From AP-15 sp963777435 (GTDB taxonomy: Bacteria; Pseudomonadota; Alphaproteobacteria; ATCC43930; CGMCC-115725), in the NCBI GenBank assembly GCA_963777435.1, contig CAVZQT010000003.1, positions 1 to 64,000 of the forward strand: a stretch of 64,000 bases of DNA, read 5' to 3'. A program made the translations under genes and the position numbers. The notes below the pieces were generated by a model, which was not told the DNA's origin, did not search any database, and saw only the letters and a program-made list of their open reading frames with translations. Below, piece by piece: positions 36,345-45,453 of this stretch (the stretch's first letter is position 1; every line of letters begins with the position of its first letter).

Positions 36345-37614
36345 TCTGGACAGTTTGCAGCGCATAGCCTTCGTAAAGGCTGGCGGTCAGGCGGACGGAT
36401 GAATCCGGCATCCACTCGCGCGTCTCGTATGCAATCTCGGCGACATCCGGCACTGGCGCCGGCCGTTTGACGAGCGCGAGTTGAGATGCGGGGGCTTTTG
36501 TCTGCGCGGCGGCCTCGGGCCGGGGAAACATAGCCTGCCCCGGACTTGATCCGGGGGCGGGGGCGAGCAGCGGGGATGAGGCTGTAACCGACAGGCGCGG
36601 CGGGACCAGGCGGGAGACCCATTCAAGGAGCTGCGCGGTATCAGCGGCTATTCCCGGCGAGGGCGGAAAGGTGCGCGGGTCATCGGCCGGAACGCGGTCG
36701 ATGACCGTCAGCCGGGTATCGATGCTCGTACCGTGACGGACATAGACTTTGCCGCTGATCGTCGCAGTGAAGACGACGCGGGCTTTTTCCTGCAGGCGGA
36801 TAAAGGTGTCGCGGCAGGCGGGATTGTCGGGAGCGACGTTGTAGCCGGTGATTGTGACGAGCCGGCCGCCTTCGGCGAGACGCGCGAATGCCGAGCTGAC
36901 ATGACGAATGGCGGCTTCGGCAAAGCGGCCCTCGACATGGGGCGAGGCCGAAAAAGGCGGGTTCATCAGCACCACGCTTGGCCGGATCGCGGGATCGAGC
37001 CGATCGTGGATTTGCTCGGCATTGTGCCGGGTGACCGAGACGCCGCGGAACAGCCGATCGAGGAGCCCTGCGCGCGTGTCGGCAATCTCGTTTAAGGCGA
37101 GACGGGCTTTCGCGAGTTCGGCGAAGATCGCCAGCAAGCCGGTGCCGGCCGAAGGCTCGAGCACGAAATCGGCCGGCGTCAGCATGGCCGCTTCGGCGGC
37201 GGCAAAGCCGAGTGCGATCGGTGTCGAGAATTGCTGGAGGTGCTCGGATTCCTCGGAGCGGCGGGTCTGCGACGCGAGCCGCTGGGCCAAGCGATTCAGC
37301 ATCTCCAGCATCGCCGCGGCTGAGCCCGCGCGGGAGCGCATCGCCCCGCCGAATTTTCGCAGGAACAAGATCTGGGCGGCTTCGAGCGCCTCGTAGGCGT
37401 CCTTCCACACCCACGCGCCTTCGGCGTCGGTGCCGCAGAACGCGGTCTCCATGGCGGAACGCAAGGCGCGGCTGTCGAGCGCACGACCTTGCCCCAGCAA
37501 TTGCGCGAGCAAAGTGGCGGCGTGGATCAGGCCCGATACCTTGTCGGGCGGGGCCTGCGGCAGGAACAAGGGGAGCGTTGCCGCCGCGGGCGCGGCGGAT
37601 GCAGATGTGAACAT
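36345..37614 (-). pseudogene. Strawberry-notch-like gene, N-terminal methyltransferase part only
   Basis: Start ATG 37614. About 420 residues remain. Helical start, then an adenine-methyltransferase-like domain with motif I FVLEPSAGTGLLAIFAEL and motif IV VVLMNPPFSASPHVEG, then SIDTRLTVIDRVP and the linker VRLTASLYEGYALQTVQIPGA. In intact relatives on alphaproteobacterial plasmids this linker leads into a superfamily 2 helicase (strawberry notch) domain of about 1000 residues. Here it breaks near 36345 against the recombinase remnant, so the helicase is gone. The methyltransferase domain might still be made, ending in foreign codons to 36145. It is preceded by the shared leader element at 37655. 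Confidence 0.75.
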
Positions 37615-37654
37615 GCGGGAGGTCTCCGGAAGCGAGGGGTTGGCGAAACCGGAC

Positions 37655-37710
37655 GGCACTCTCTTTCGCCATCCGGGGTTCACCCGCTCCCGGCCCTCCT
37701 CTCACTCTAC
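37655..37710 (-). repeat. Shared leader element, copy at strawberry-notch gene
   Basis: Minus-strand order AGAGTGAGAGG, CCGGGAGC, GGGTGAACCC, GAAAGAGAG, 41 nt before ATG 37614. The same order occurs at 38346-38400 and 42123-42176. It may be a promoter region, a binding site or an RNA element. Confidence 0.7.
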
Positions 37711-37750
37711 TGGGGGATTGCTCCGCGTTATGGGTCTCGGATGATCGCGC

Positions 37751-38272
37751 TCAGACTCCGGCGGATGCGTCTGCACAGTCGGGAACGGCCTCGTTCAGGA
37801 AATCCTCGATGATGTCGCTGGTGGACTTGCCCATGACGGCGGACGGGGTGATCAGAACCGCCATGCCGCCGAAACCGTCGGGCCGCATGCGCGAGCAGGT
37901 GAAGGCCGAGACGGCGGTCACATAGCGGAGCGTCGCCGATCGGCGCACGATGTCTTGGAAAATGGATTCCCAGGACATATCGCTGAAGTCGAGTTCGATC
38001 TCGACATTGTCGGCGGGCAGGCGCGCGAGCTGCTCCGTGACCACGCTTACGGCGGTGCAGTCGACTCTGTTTTTCGATTGGGCGAGCGCTGCCTCGATCG
38101 GGGCGCGGTCGAGCCAGATCATGTCGGCCGGACCCTCGTCGGCGGAGAAATACAATCCCTCGCCGTCGAGTTCGGCGTTGAAGATATGGCTGAGCAGGAG
38201 CCGCTCGAGCGGCGTGATGTCGGCGAGCGGGATCGTCTGCTGGATAACGGTCGGGGTCAGATAGTCGGCCAT
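37751..38272 (-). CDS. Conserved plasmid-type protein of unknown function
   Basis: A 173-residue acidic protein starting MADYLTPTVIQQTIPL at ATG 38272, just after GGTCCTTCCC. No catalytic motif or domain is recognised. Mixed helix and strand content, with a hydrophobic patch LRYVTAVSAFTCS. The open frame extends 62 codons further upstream, but that part reads through the leader element and is not coding-like. It lies in series between the strawberry-notch-like gene and several small unknown genes, and it carries the same leader element (38346-38400) as two other genes of the array. Confidence 0.65.
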   Translation of the reverse strand: MADYLTPTVIQQTIPLADITPLERLLLSHIFNAELDGEGLYFSADEGPADMIWLDRAPIEAALAQSKNRVDCTAVSVVTEQLARLPADNVEIELDFSDMSWESIFQDIVRRSATLRYVTAVSAFTCSRMRPDGFGGMAVLITPSAVMGKSTSDIIEDFLNEAVPDCADASAGV

Positions 38273-38345
38273 GGGAAGGACCTCCGAGAGCGGGGGAGGG
38301 GAGGCTGCCTCCGGCCGGGAGCAGCCCGGACCGGGGAAACCCGGC

Positions 38346-38400
38346 GCGCGCTCTCTTTCCCGGCCGGGTTCACCCCGCTTGAGGCCTTGCTCTCGCTCTT
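38346..38400 (-). repeat. Shared leader element, copy before the gene at 38272
   Basis: Second full copy: GAGCGAGAGC, then GGGGTGAACCCGGCCGGG, then AAAGAGAGCG, 74 nt before the start. It is GC-rich except for the purine run, and the GGGTGAACCC core is palindromic around GA. Confidence 0.7.
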
Positions 38401-38461
38401 CGCGGCGGCCCCGGATGAGCCGGGACATTAAACACGGGCGACCGAAGCATCCGGCCATTGT

Positions 38462-38743
38462 TTAATGCCGGGTCACTCTGACGAGAGCCGAGGGAAGGTC
38501 GCGCTCGTTGATGCTGCTGAAGCCGGCAAAGCGGCCGGTGCGGTCGACGAGGATTTGATCCCATATGCCGCGCGTGTCTTTGAAAATCACCAGGTATTTC
38601 GACAGGTCGAATTCCGCCGCGAGATCGGCGATGACATTGTTGGCATCGCGGGCGATTCTGCTGGGGCCGCCATGGTCGACAATGGCGATGACGTTGCCAT
38701 GAATGGTGCGGCTGTAAACCGAGCGGAGTTTGTCTTTAAACAA
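38462..38743 (-). CDS. Small protein of unknown function
   Basis: A 93-residue protein, VIAIVDHGGPSRIARDANNV and LSKYLVIFKDTRGIWDQILV being its ordered core. TTG 38743 is taken as the start because AGGGGGA lies 9 nt upstream; the frame extends to an ATG at 38821 but the added residues look random. No domain is recognised. It belongs to the minus-strand array. Confidence 0.5.
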   Translation of the reverse strand: MFKDKLRSVYSRTIHGNVIAIVDHGGPSRIARDANNVIADLAAEFDLSKYLVIFKDTRGIWDQILVDRTGRFAGFSSINERDLPSALVRVTRH

Positions 38744-38965
38744 GCATCGCGTCCCCCTGTTTGGCTGAGGCAATTGGCCTTTATTTGCTAATGTGCATCC
38801 ATTTATTATACACGAAGTCATAGAGTATTGTGATTACCTGGATAAATCGCCGCGCCGGCCGATCGATCAGTCCGGCACCGGTGCACCTATGGCGACCTCG
38901 AAATTTCTGAAGGGATAATCCGCCGCAGTGAAAAATCCGGTCCGGTAGGTTGTTGTGCGCATGGC

Positions 38966-39451
38966 TCACCTGCCTTCCGCTGCGGAGTGCAATCTGCCGA
39001 AAACAGGAGGGGGAGCGGTTTCCTCTTCGTAGTTGCCCTGCGCGCGGGCGAGCGCCAGGTCGAAGTCGTAATTGTTGCGGTCGCTCCAGTGCATCAGGTC
39101 GCACAAGAGATCACCGAGGGCGTCCTCGTCGTCGGTGCCGGTGACGCACTGGAATTGACGCAAGGCGGCGCCGGCCCATTTCGCGCGGCTGGCATTCATC
39201 TTCTCCGGGTCCGGCGGTAGTCGATTCGCTTTCTTCTTTGATGCCGTCCGGTCATGCAACGCTTCATCGACTTGAACCATGACACTGCGCAAGCCATCGA
39301 ATATTCGTTCGATCTGCCAGCCTTCGAGAGCCGTAACGGGTTGACCATCTTCGTAATGCAAGATGTCCGTGGCGTCTTCCAGTTCGGTCGAGACTGCCTT
39401 TAATGCCGCTTTCATCTTTGCAACATCAGGCGTGCTAGCTGCTTTTGTCAC
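38966..39451 (-). CDS. Protein of unknown function
   Basis: A 161-residue, mostly helical, charged protein starting with GTG 39451 behind GGGAGA. Helical stretches MKAALKAVSTELEDATDIL and IFDGLRSVMVQVDEALHDR are followed by a basic linker and EDALGDLLCDLMHWSDRNNYDFDLALARAQ. The latter pattern, predicting counts per day or batch of cells, is common in plasmid proteins of this type without known function. Cytoplasmic, no signal. Confidence 0.6.
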   Translation of the reverse strand: MTKAASTPDVAKMKAALKAVSTELEDATDILHYEDGQPVTALEGWQIERIFDGLRSVMVQVDEALHDRTASKKKANRLPPDPEKMNASRAKWAGAALRQFQCVTGTDDEDALGDLLCDLMHWSDRNNYDFDLALARAQGNYEEETAPPPVFGRLHSAAEGR

Positions 39452-39521
39452 GGCGATCTCCCTGTCTGCGTTAGTTAATTGAAGAAAGAACGGCGGGCTA
39501 TTTGGCGGTGTGGCCGCGAAA

Positions 39522-39922
39522 TCACAGATAGGGCCACACCGCGGTGGTTGGGGACCGGGCCTTTGCGATGGCGGCGCGAGCCAGCTTTTTCGCCTCGGCG
39601 ATGTATCCCTTGCGTTCTGAGGCTTCGAGATCGGCGAGCGTCATCTCGCAGAATTCGAGGGCTTCGAAGAGATCGGGGGCGGCCATGCGCAAAAGCAGAT
39701 CGGCGTCCCGCCAGTGCGCGAGTTCATGAGGTCTTTTTCATCGAGGATCTCGATGTGATTGATCGGCTGGGCTTCGTCGTACTTGTTGAATTGCAGTGCA
39801 ATGCCGTCTTCGTCTTTCATCCTGCAAGCGGCGGCGAGCGCCAGCCCGGGTGTATCGGCGGCGATCCCCGTGCTTGCGTATTCGGCGTCGGTGTAGAAAT
39901 ACGCGGTGTAGCTCTTCTTCAT
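39522..39922 (-). pseudogene. Small plasmid-type protein, one frameshift
   Basis: ATG 39922 gives MKKSYTAYFYTDAEYASTGIAADTPGLALA, then CRMKDEDGIALQFNKYDEAQPINHIEI. Near 39733 the frame shifts; the next frame continues with HWRDADLLLRMAAPDLFEALEFCE and ASERKGYIAEAKKLARAAIAKA to a TGA at 39522. Joined, it has about 133 residues. The second half resembles a motif seen in many plasmid proteins (short helical domain for groups of the FEALEFCEMTLADLEA type). No function known. Confidence 0.6.
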
Positions 39923-39974
39923 GCTGTCCCCCCTGTTTTGGTGTTGGTGATCCGGCTGGCGAGCGACTGCGTCT

Positions 39975-40886
39975 TCAGGCGGCGAGTTGCGCGGCCGGTT
40001 CTTGGGCCTGCGGCTGCAGGCTCTTGAGAAAATCCGCGGCTTTCTGCGCGTGGCTGGCGGCGGTAAAAATCGCCCGCGTGTCGTTTTTCAGCACGGTTAG
40101 CCAGCTTTGAATGTAAGCGGCGTGATCCTCGCGGCTTTCCGGAGTGATGCCGAGATCGCAGCACAGGAAAGCCGAACCGATCTCGGCCACGAGTTCTTCC
40201 ATGGCGTAGCCGGCATCGGCGTATTTCTTGCGGCCGAGGTCGCGATTCAGGCGGGCCGGGTGACGCGTGGCGTGACAACATTCATGCGCGAGCGTCGCGT
40301 AATAGGATTCACCATCGCGGAAGGTCTGGAATTCCGGCATCTGCACGAGGTCGCGGTCGACGCTGTAAAAGGCGCGGTTGCCGCCGTGCTGCACGGTGAT
40401 TTTCGTGTTGGTGAAAAACTTCTCCGCGAATTCCAGCCGCTCGATCTTGTTGGTGAGCGAAGGCTGGGTCGCATAAAAATGCGCGGGCAGGCCATCGATC
40501 TGCTCGCCGTTAAAGACGGTGTAGCCTTTCATAAACGGAATTTTGACCTCGACATCGGCGCCGCTCTCGTCGGTGTCGGTCCGGACGATCTCGTTGGCAT
40601 AAACGACGACCGCGCCTTTCTCGCCCTTGCGCACCTGGCCGCCGAGCTCGCTCGCCTGCCGGTAGGTCAGCCACAGCGGGCAGCTGTAGTTGCGCTCCAT
40701 GGCGGCGGCCCACAGCATGATGACATTTATTCCGCGGTAGGCTTGGCCGCCTGCGCGCAACGGCCGCGATACGGGCCCGGCCTGGTGGCCGGCCTGCCAT
40801 GGTTGCAGCCAGGTGAGATTGCCGCGCTCGAGATCGGCGAGGATCTTGTTGGTGACGCGCGTGTAAACATCGGCTTTCTCGATCAT
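39975..40886 (-). CDS. ArdC-like antirestriction/zincin protein
   Basis: A 303-residue protein. The N-terminal domain (ADVYTRVTNKILADLERGNLTWLQPW, YRGINVIMLWAAAMERNY) is the ssDNA-binding DUF1738/ArdC domain. The C-terminal domain carries the zincin motif HECCH at residues 201-205 with MEELVAEIGSAFLCCDLGI supplying the third ligand region. ArdC protects incoming single-stranded plasmid DNA against restriction during conjugation. ATG 40886 is preferred over ATG 40892 because AAGGAG sits at the right distance. The presence of this gene supports a transferable origin for the array. Confidence 0.85.
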   Translation of the reverse strand: MIEKADVYTRVTNKILADLERGNLTWLQPWQAGHQAGPVSRPLRAGGQAYRGINVIMLWAAAMERNYSCPLWLTYRQASELGGQVRKGEKGAVVVYANEIVRTDTDESGADVEVKIPFMKGYTVFNGEQIDGLPAHFYATQPSLTNKIERLEFAEKFFTNTKITVQHGGNRAFYSVDRDLVQMPEFQTFRDGESYYATLAHECCHATRHPARLNRDLGRKKYADAGYAMEELVAEIGSAFLCCDLGITPESREDHAAYIQSWLTVLKNDTRAIFTAASHAQKAADFLKSLQPQAQEPAAQLAA

Positions 40887-40972
40887 GGCCATTCTCCTTG
40901 CGGTGAGGTTGAGGACGCGTTTGTCCGCCGCCGGCGCTGAGGCGCGCCGGCCGTTGGTGGCGAAGCGGCGGC

Positions 40973-41599
40973 CTATGCCGCCGGGATTGTCAGAGCTTGC
41001 GGGTTAGGCGCGGAACACGGCGGCGCGGTAATCGCGGCCGACGCCAGGGTCGCCGCCCGCAACCGGCAGTAAAATCCCGGCCGGTCGAGGGCTTCGAAAA
41101 TCGGCGTTCGCCGGCGGAAATGAGCAACCCGGAACTCGCTGGCGGTGATGCCGCCGGAGAAACGGGTGGCTGACGGAAGTGTGACGATGCTGCCGACGCT
41201 GAGCGATGTGCGGCGCTGACGGCGCTGGCGCTGCTCATTGTGGTAGGCGGCAACGCGGGCCCGCCACTCGGCGGTATAGCCGGCATGGGGAAGATCGGCG
41301 ACCGGGGAGAGCAGATGGATGATGCGCAGAGGGCAGTCGAATTGGTTCGGCCCCATGCTCTCGGTTTGGTCCTTGTAGCCGAACCCGTGTTTTTGGGTGT
41401 TGGAGATCATGATGACGGCCGCGAAGACAAACGAGCAGCCGCTTTTTTTGACGGTCGATCGTACCGCGAGGTAGACTGTATTGCGGACGCGGGCGCCGTC
41501 GAGCGTCTGCAGCGTGTGGGTATCGCAGTAGTAATTGTATTTACCCTTCAGGTAGGTAAGAGGGTCATCGATCGGTTCGTCGCGGTAAAGCCAGCCCAT
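40973..41599 (-). CDS. Conserved plasmid-type protein (DUF6927-like)
   Basis: A 208-residue protein starting MGWLYRDEPIDDPLTYLKGK. The core VRNTVYLAVRSTVKKSG, KHGFGYKDQTESMGP and CPLRIIHLLSPV suggests a compact alpha/beta domain. The pattern resembles a family named DUF6927 that is found on alphaproteobacterial plasmids; this is from memory, without a search. The C-terminal half is basic and Arg-rich (QRRQRRTSL), with EALDRPGFYCRL, and may bind nucleic acid. No catalytic residues stand out. It lies 86 nt upstream of the ArdC gene. Confidence 0.6.
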   Translation of the reverse strand: MGWLYRDEPIDDPLTYLKGKYNYYCDTHTLQTLDGARVRNTVYLAVRSTVKKSGCSFVFAAVIMISNTQKHGFGYKDQTESMGPNQFDCPLRIIHLLSPVADLPHAGYTAEWRARVAAYHNEQRQRRQRRTSLSVGSIVTLPSATRFSGGITASEFRVAHFRRRTPIFEALDRPGFYCRLRAATLASAAITAPPCSAPNPQALTIPAA

Positions 41600-41705
41600 G
41601 TTCGGTCTCCCTGGGTTTGCGGTGACGCCGCACGGGACCGTTCGCGCGGCTGCGGCGGGCCGCGCGGCTGATTGACTGAAAGAAGCGTTGTGAGAGGGCC
41701 GATGT

Positions 41706-42050
41706 TTAATCGGGCGGGCACCACTGACGGGCGGCGGCGAGATCCATGAAGGTGACGCGGTCCTTTACCCAGTCGAGCAACAGCGTGCAGGGCGCCTCAT
41801 CGCCGTCCGCAGTCGAAGACAGGATGACGCCGTTGCCGGCGAGCGGCTGGTGGCCGTCTTTAAAGAAAAAGAAATGCTGCGGGTGATCGAGCAGGCCTTC
41901 TTCATTGACGTAGCAATGATGAAATTCGTCGAGCCCTTGAGAAACCACCTCGATCATGCCGCCGACGATCTGCTGCAAACTTATCAGCGAGCCGTCGATC
42001 TCGGTTACGGTTATCGTGCGGTCCTTGGCGTTGATGATGATGGCGCGCAT
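41706..42050 (-). CDS. DUF3846-like small protein
   Basis: A 114-residue protein with the DUF3846 layout: QQIVGGMIEVVSQ near residue 27 and CYVNEEGLLDHPQHF near 47, then the GNGVILSS segment. DUF3846 proteins occur in phages and plasmids; no role is proven. The start at 42050 follows CGGAGGCCCCGCC. The full leader element at 42123-42176 lies 73 nt upstream. Confidence 0.7.
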   Translation of the reverse strand: MRAIIINAKDRTITVTEIDGSLISLQQIVGGMIEVVSQGLDEFHHCYVNEEGLLDHPQHFFFFKDGHQPLAGNGVILSSTADGDEAPCTLLLDWVKDRVTFMDLAAARQWCPPD

Positions 42051-42122
42051 GGCGGGGCCTCCGGGAGCGTGGAATCTGTCCCCGGACCGGCGGCATGCCG
42101 GACGCGGGCAAACCAGGCGGAT

Positions 42123-42176
42123 CGCTCTCTTTTCCCGCCGGGTTCACCCTTTTCCGGTCGACCTCTCACTCTTTGT
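42123..42176 (-). repeat. Shared leader element, copy before the DUF3846-like gene
   Basis: Third full copy: AGAGTGAGAGG, CCGGAAAA, GGGTGAACCCGGCGGG, AAAAGAGAGCG, 73 nt before the start of the gene at 42050. It matches the copies at 37655 and 38346 in order and spacing. Weaker relatives (GGCGAGAGA with similar GC-rich flanks) lie at 45297-45355 before parB and 46047-46110 before the gene at 46025. Confidence 0.7.
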
Positions 42177-42596
42177 TTCGGCTGCCGGGACGGCGTTTGG
42201 CGGTGAGGACCGATCGTGCCGCTCTCCGTTTTCGGTTGGTTCCGCCGCTGCATGATCAGGCCGGTCATCGAGGCGGCCGGCGCGCCCCATCCACGGCAGC
42301 GGCCGGATCGCGCGCATCCAGTCGGCGAAGGACGGGATGAAGCCGAGATCCTGTTGCACGTGCTGCTCGCCGACATAGCGGGTCGGGATCACGCGGCCGG
42401 TCGAGAGCGTAATGGTCGGGCCGAAGATGGTCTCAAGCATAAAGATGCCCTCGGCGTGATGCCGGAGAGCCCTGTGCCTGAAATCGCCGGCGATACTCTT
42501 CGACTGATCGAACCAGTCATGCAGCGGCAAGTAATCGGAAACCTCGCCGCCCCATTTCTTCACCGAGGCGAGGCTATGATGGTATGGATGAGCCAT
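42144..42596 (-). CDS. Conserved plasmid-type protein (DUF6915-like)
   Basis: A 150-residue protein starting MAHPYHHSLASVKKWGG. The first 110 residues are strongly patterned: YLPLHDWFDQSK, DFRHRALRHHAEGIFMLE and VIPTRYVGEQHVQQDLG. This resembles the DUF6915 group of alphaproteobacterial mobile elements (from memory). The His- and Asp-rich helix could bind metal. After residue 112 the sequence is low complexity and overlaps the shared leader element of the next gene, so the true end may be set by that overlap. No function is known. Confidence 0.6.
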   Translation of the reverse strand: MAHPYHHSLASVKKWGGEVSDYLPLHDWFDQSKSIAGDFRHRALRHHAEGIFMLETIFGPTITLSTGRVIPTRYVGEQHVQQDLGFIPSFADWMRAIRPLPWMGRAGRLDDRPDHAAAEPTENGERHDRSSPPNAVPAAETKSERSTGKG

Positions 42597-42607
42597 GGTC
42601 GCCTCCC

Positions 42608-43036
42608 TCAGAATTCGTCGTTGATGGTGTTGACCTCGGTGTAGCGCTCGTTGTGTTCGAGCGTGATTAAACGGCCGGGGACATCGAAGACAAAGATGCC
42701 AAAGGCGCCATCGTTGTTCTCCCAGCCGTCATGCCTCTGTTCGAGATAATCCCAGGCGAGGGTTTCGACCGATGCTTCGAAGCTCTGCTTGGGGAGAGGA
42801 TGATCCGGGTTTTCGGAGACAAGCTGAACATTTATGTCGGAGGGAAACGGTATTCTTTCGTCGCCGGCATTCCGCGCCGCGACATCGTCGATCTGGCCGG
42901 AGTCGCCGCCGCCGTCGTATTCGACAGTAACTTTGTGAATGCCGGCTTCGGCGAGCGCAGCGAAAACAATGGCCTTGTTGCGGGCGCGTACATCGTCGAC
43001 GGGGGCGGCCGGCAAGGTTTCGGTTGTGTCATTCAT
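42608..43036 (-). CDS. Conserved plasmid-type protein (DUF6878-like)
   Basis: A 142-residue acidic protein. Core: RNKAIVFAALAEAGIHKVTVEYDGGGDSGQIDD, FEASVETLAWDYLEQRHDGWENNDGAFGIFVFDV and ITLEHNERYTEVNT. The GGGDSGQI loop and the DGAFG stretch are the recognisable marks of a small plasmid family (DUF6878, from memory). Function unknown; cytoplasmic. It ends 12 nt before the next gene of the array, suggesting a shared transcript. Confidence 0.6.
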   Translation of the reverse strand: MNDTTETLPAAPVDDVRARNKAIVFAALAEAGIHKVTVEYDGGGDSGQIDDVAARNAGDERIPFPSDINVQLVSENPDHPLPKQSFEASVETLAWDYLEQRHDGWENNDGAFGIFVFDVPGRLITLEHNERYTEVNTINDEF

Positions 43037-43134
43037 GGCAAGTCTCCCTGTGCTTTTCGTTGAAGAGTGGCAGGCACATAAAAAAGCGAAGACCGCGCGC
43101 CCGCCGGTGCGCGGTCCCCGTTCCGAAATGCGCG

Positions 43135-45268
43135 TCAGTCGGCGGCGCCGTTCAGCGCATGGGCATGAGGCTCGTCGGTGAGAAAAGCCGGCAGATCCGC
43201 CGATACGATGTCGCTGCCGGATTCACCGGCAATGACCGCATCAGTCGTGTCGCGTGGATCGGGATCCTCGTCGGAAGCGCTGTGGCCATACGTCATGCCG
43301 GGCGGCAGCCACGCGGCGGCAGTGTCGCGCGCCGCCTGGCCGAGACCGATGCAGGCGCTGTTCTTGTTGATATCGAACGCGGTTTCGAGCGCGGCCGCGA
43401 GGACCGGCTTTTTGTCGTCGGCATGGTCACGCGCCCAGCGCTCGCCGAGGATTTCGCGGCCGATCGCGAGGCCATGCGCCTTCTTGACCCGGCCCCAGTA
43501 ATTGGCGGCAGTAGGCCGCCAGTAATCTTGAAAGCCAATAGTGAGGCGGCAACCGGCGGCCTCAATCGCCGGGTCGGCGCGGCCTTCGATCGCAAGTTGC
43601 GGTTTGAGCGTGGCGGCGATGCACCAGGCGAAGAGCCGCTGTTTTTCTTCGCGTTCCAGGGCCGCCAATGCGGCGAGGCCTTCCGCGGGTGGCAACTTGA
43701 GCCAGTCAAGCTCCAGCACCTGCTGTTGAGTGGTGAGCCAGCCGTCGGCGGCGGTGCCGGCGAGGTCGTTCATCGAGCTGCGCGGCTGATTTTCAGTGGC
43801 GCGCAGGTCGAGGGGCCGTGAGCGGTGGCCGTAATGCTCGAGGAGATCGAGGCAGAGCGTATAGAGCGCGAGGTCGAAGGCGACCTCGTAGTTCTCGGCA
43901 AGATGCGCGCGCGTGATCTGCAGGCGGTGCGCCTTGAGATCATCGACCAGTGATTGGCTAAAACCGCATTTCTTGCGCAGCGCCTGCTCGGCGCTAGAGG
44001 AGGGGCGCGGACTGAAATCGCCGTCGTCGTCGTGGTTGTCGCCCGGGGTGAATGGCTCGTCATCGTCATCGCCGGTCTGCGCGTCGAGCTCGTCGGTGTC
44101 GGCGGCGCCGCGGATTGATGCGCGGTCGATGAGGCCTTTATGGATACAGAATTCGCCATCATTGCCGATCGTGACGATGCAACCGGCGCGCTTGCGGTCC
44201 TTCTTCGAATAGACCGCGAGGCCCTCGATGATCTCGTCGATCTGGGTCCGCCGCTCCTCAAGCTGCGCCGCTTCGACCGCGAGTTCGTCGGTGAAAACAT
44301 CGCCGTCGATTTCTCCGAGCTCGGCGAGGCGCTGGTCGATGCGCTCGATTTCGGCAGCAAGCTCGGCCGGAACCTTGGCGGGCTTTGGTTCGACGTGCGC
44401 GTACTGGCCCAGCATCCGGTTTTCAGGATCGAGCACGGCTTTGGTCCAGGACCATTGCGAACGCAGTTCTTCCGCCTTGGCTTCGAGCTTCTCGATCGCG
44501 AGACGGCGCAGCAGCGTGGCATCGTCGAGAAAGCCGTCTTCGTCATCGCGGGTGAAGAGATCGTCCGTGGCCTTGCCGCCGGCGGCTTCGTAGGCCTCGC
44601 GGCCGACGAACATGCCGAGATCGGAATTGAGCGGCACCGCGCTTTCGGTCAGGAGACGCTTCACCGTGTAAGCCTGGATGTAGGAATTGCCCTTGAGCTG
44701 GTTCCACACCGCGAGCTGCGCGGCATGGTCGGCGCCGAGGGTGAAGGCGGTCACCACATCGAGGCTGATGTCCCCCTTGCGATAGGCGTCGAGCAATTTC
44801 CGGCGCGAGCTTGCCGAGGCGCAGGCGTTGCTTCACATGCCGTTCGGAAGTGCCGAAGCGTTGTGCGACCTCGTCGATTGTCGCGCCGCCGTCGATCAAG
44901 GCCGCCATGGCGACAAATTCGTCGGCCGGATGCATCGCCGCGCGGATCGTGTTTTCGACCAGCGAGGTTTCGAGCGCGTCGTCGGCGCTGTCGATCATGC
45001 ACGGCACCGGATGATCGGCAGCGATTGCGCCTTCGCCCGCGAGTTTCTGCAGGATCTTGAGCCGCCGTCCGCCGGCATCGACCTCAAAGATGCTTCTGCC
45101 GTCGATCGGCGCCGGATGGACGATCAGGTTCTGTTTGATGCCGTGAGCGCGGATGCTGGCTTCGAGCGCCATATCCTCGGCCGCCGTCGCTGGGGTCTTG
45201 CGAACATTGGTCGGGGAAAGAACGAGCTGGCTGAGCGCGACGTTGCGGATTTTGCTGCTGGCGGACAT
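43135..45268 (-). pseudogene. ParB/RepB/Spo0J-type nuclease-like protein, one frameshift
   Basis: ATG 45268 (AGGAG upstream) opens a ParB N-terminal domain: LVLSPTNVRKTPATA, FEVDAGGRRLKILQKL and the ParB box SLVENTIRAAMHPADEFVA, then a KorB-like HTH with TIDEVAQRFGTSERHVKQRLRLGKLAPE. One extra base near 44798 shifts the frame; the next frame continues LLDAYRKGDISLDVVTAFTL and runs about 550 residues to 43135, with an acidic linker (DDDDEPFTPGDNHDDDGD) and a helical C-terminal domain. The total, about 710 residues, is typical of the long plasmid ParB-like proteins rather than of chromosomal ParB. Role: DNA binding and possibly partition; no ParA gene is nearby. The indel may be an error. Confidence 0.8.
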
Positions 45269-45453
45269 GGCGGGGACTCCTGCGACGGGCGGGCGCGAGA
45301 CGTCTCTCGCCCTGTAAAACCCGTCACAAATCCCCTTTCGGCCCTCTTCCTCTGGGCACGCGGCTGGGACCGCTGCCGGGGGAATAGGGAGGGGTCAGTT
45401 AAACCCGGCCGGCGCCGCTGCTGCATGACCGCGATAATTCGTTTGGGTGCATG

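Noticed and set aside
37655..42176. GGGTTCACCC in the leader elements as a tRNA T-arm
   Set aside because: No acceptor, D or anticodon stem could be folded around any copy; the core is conserved as part of a longer gene leader.
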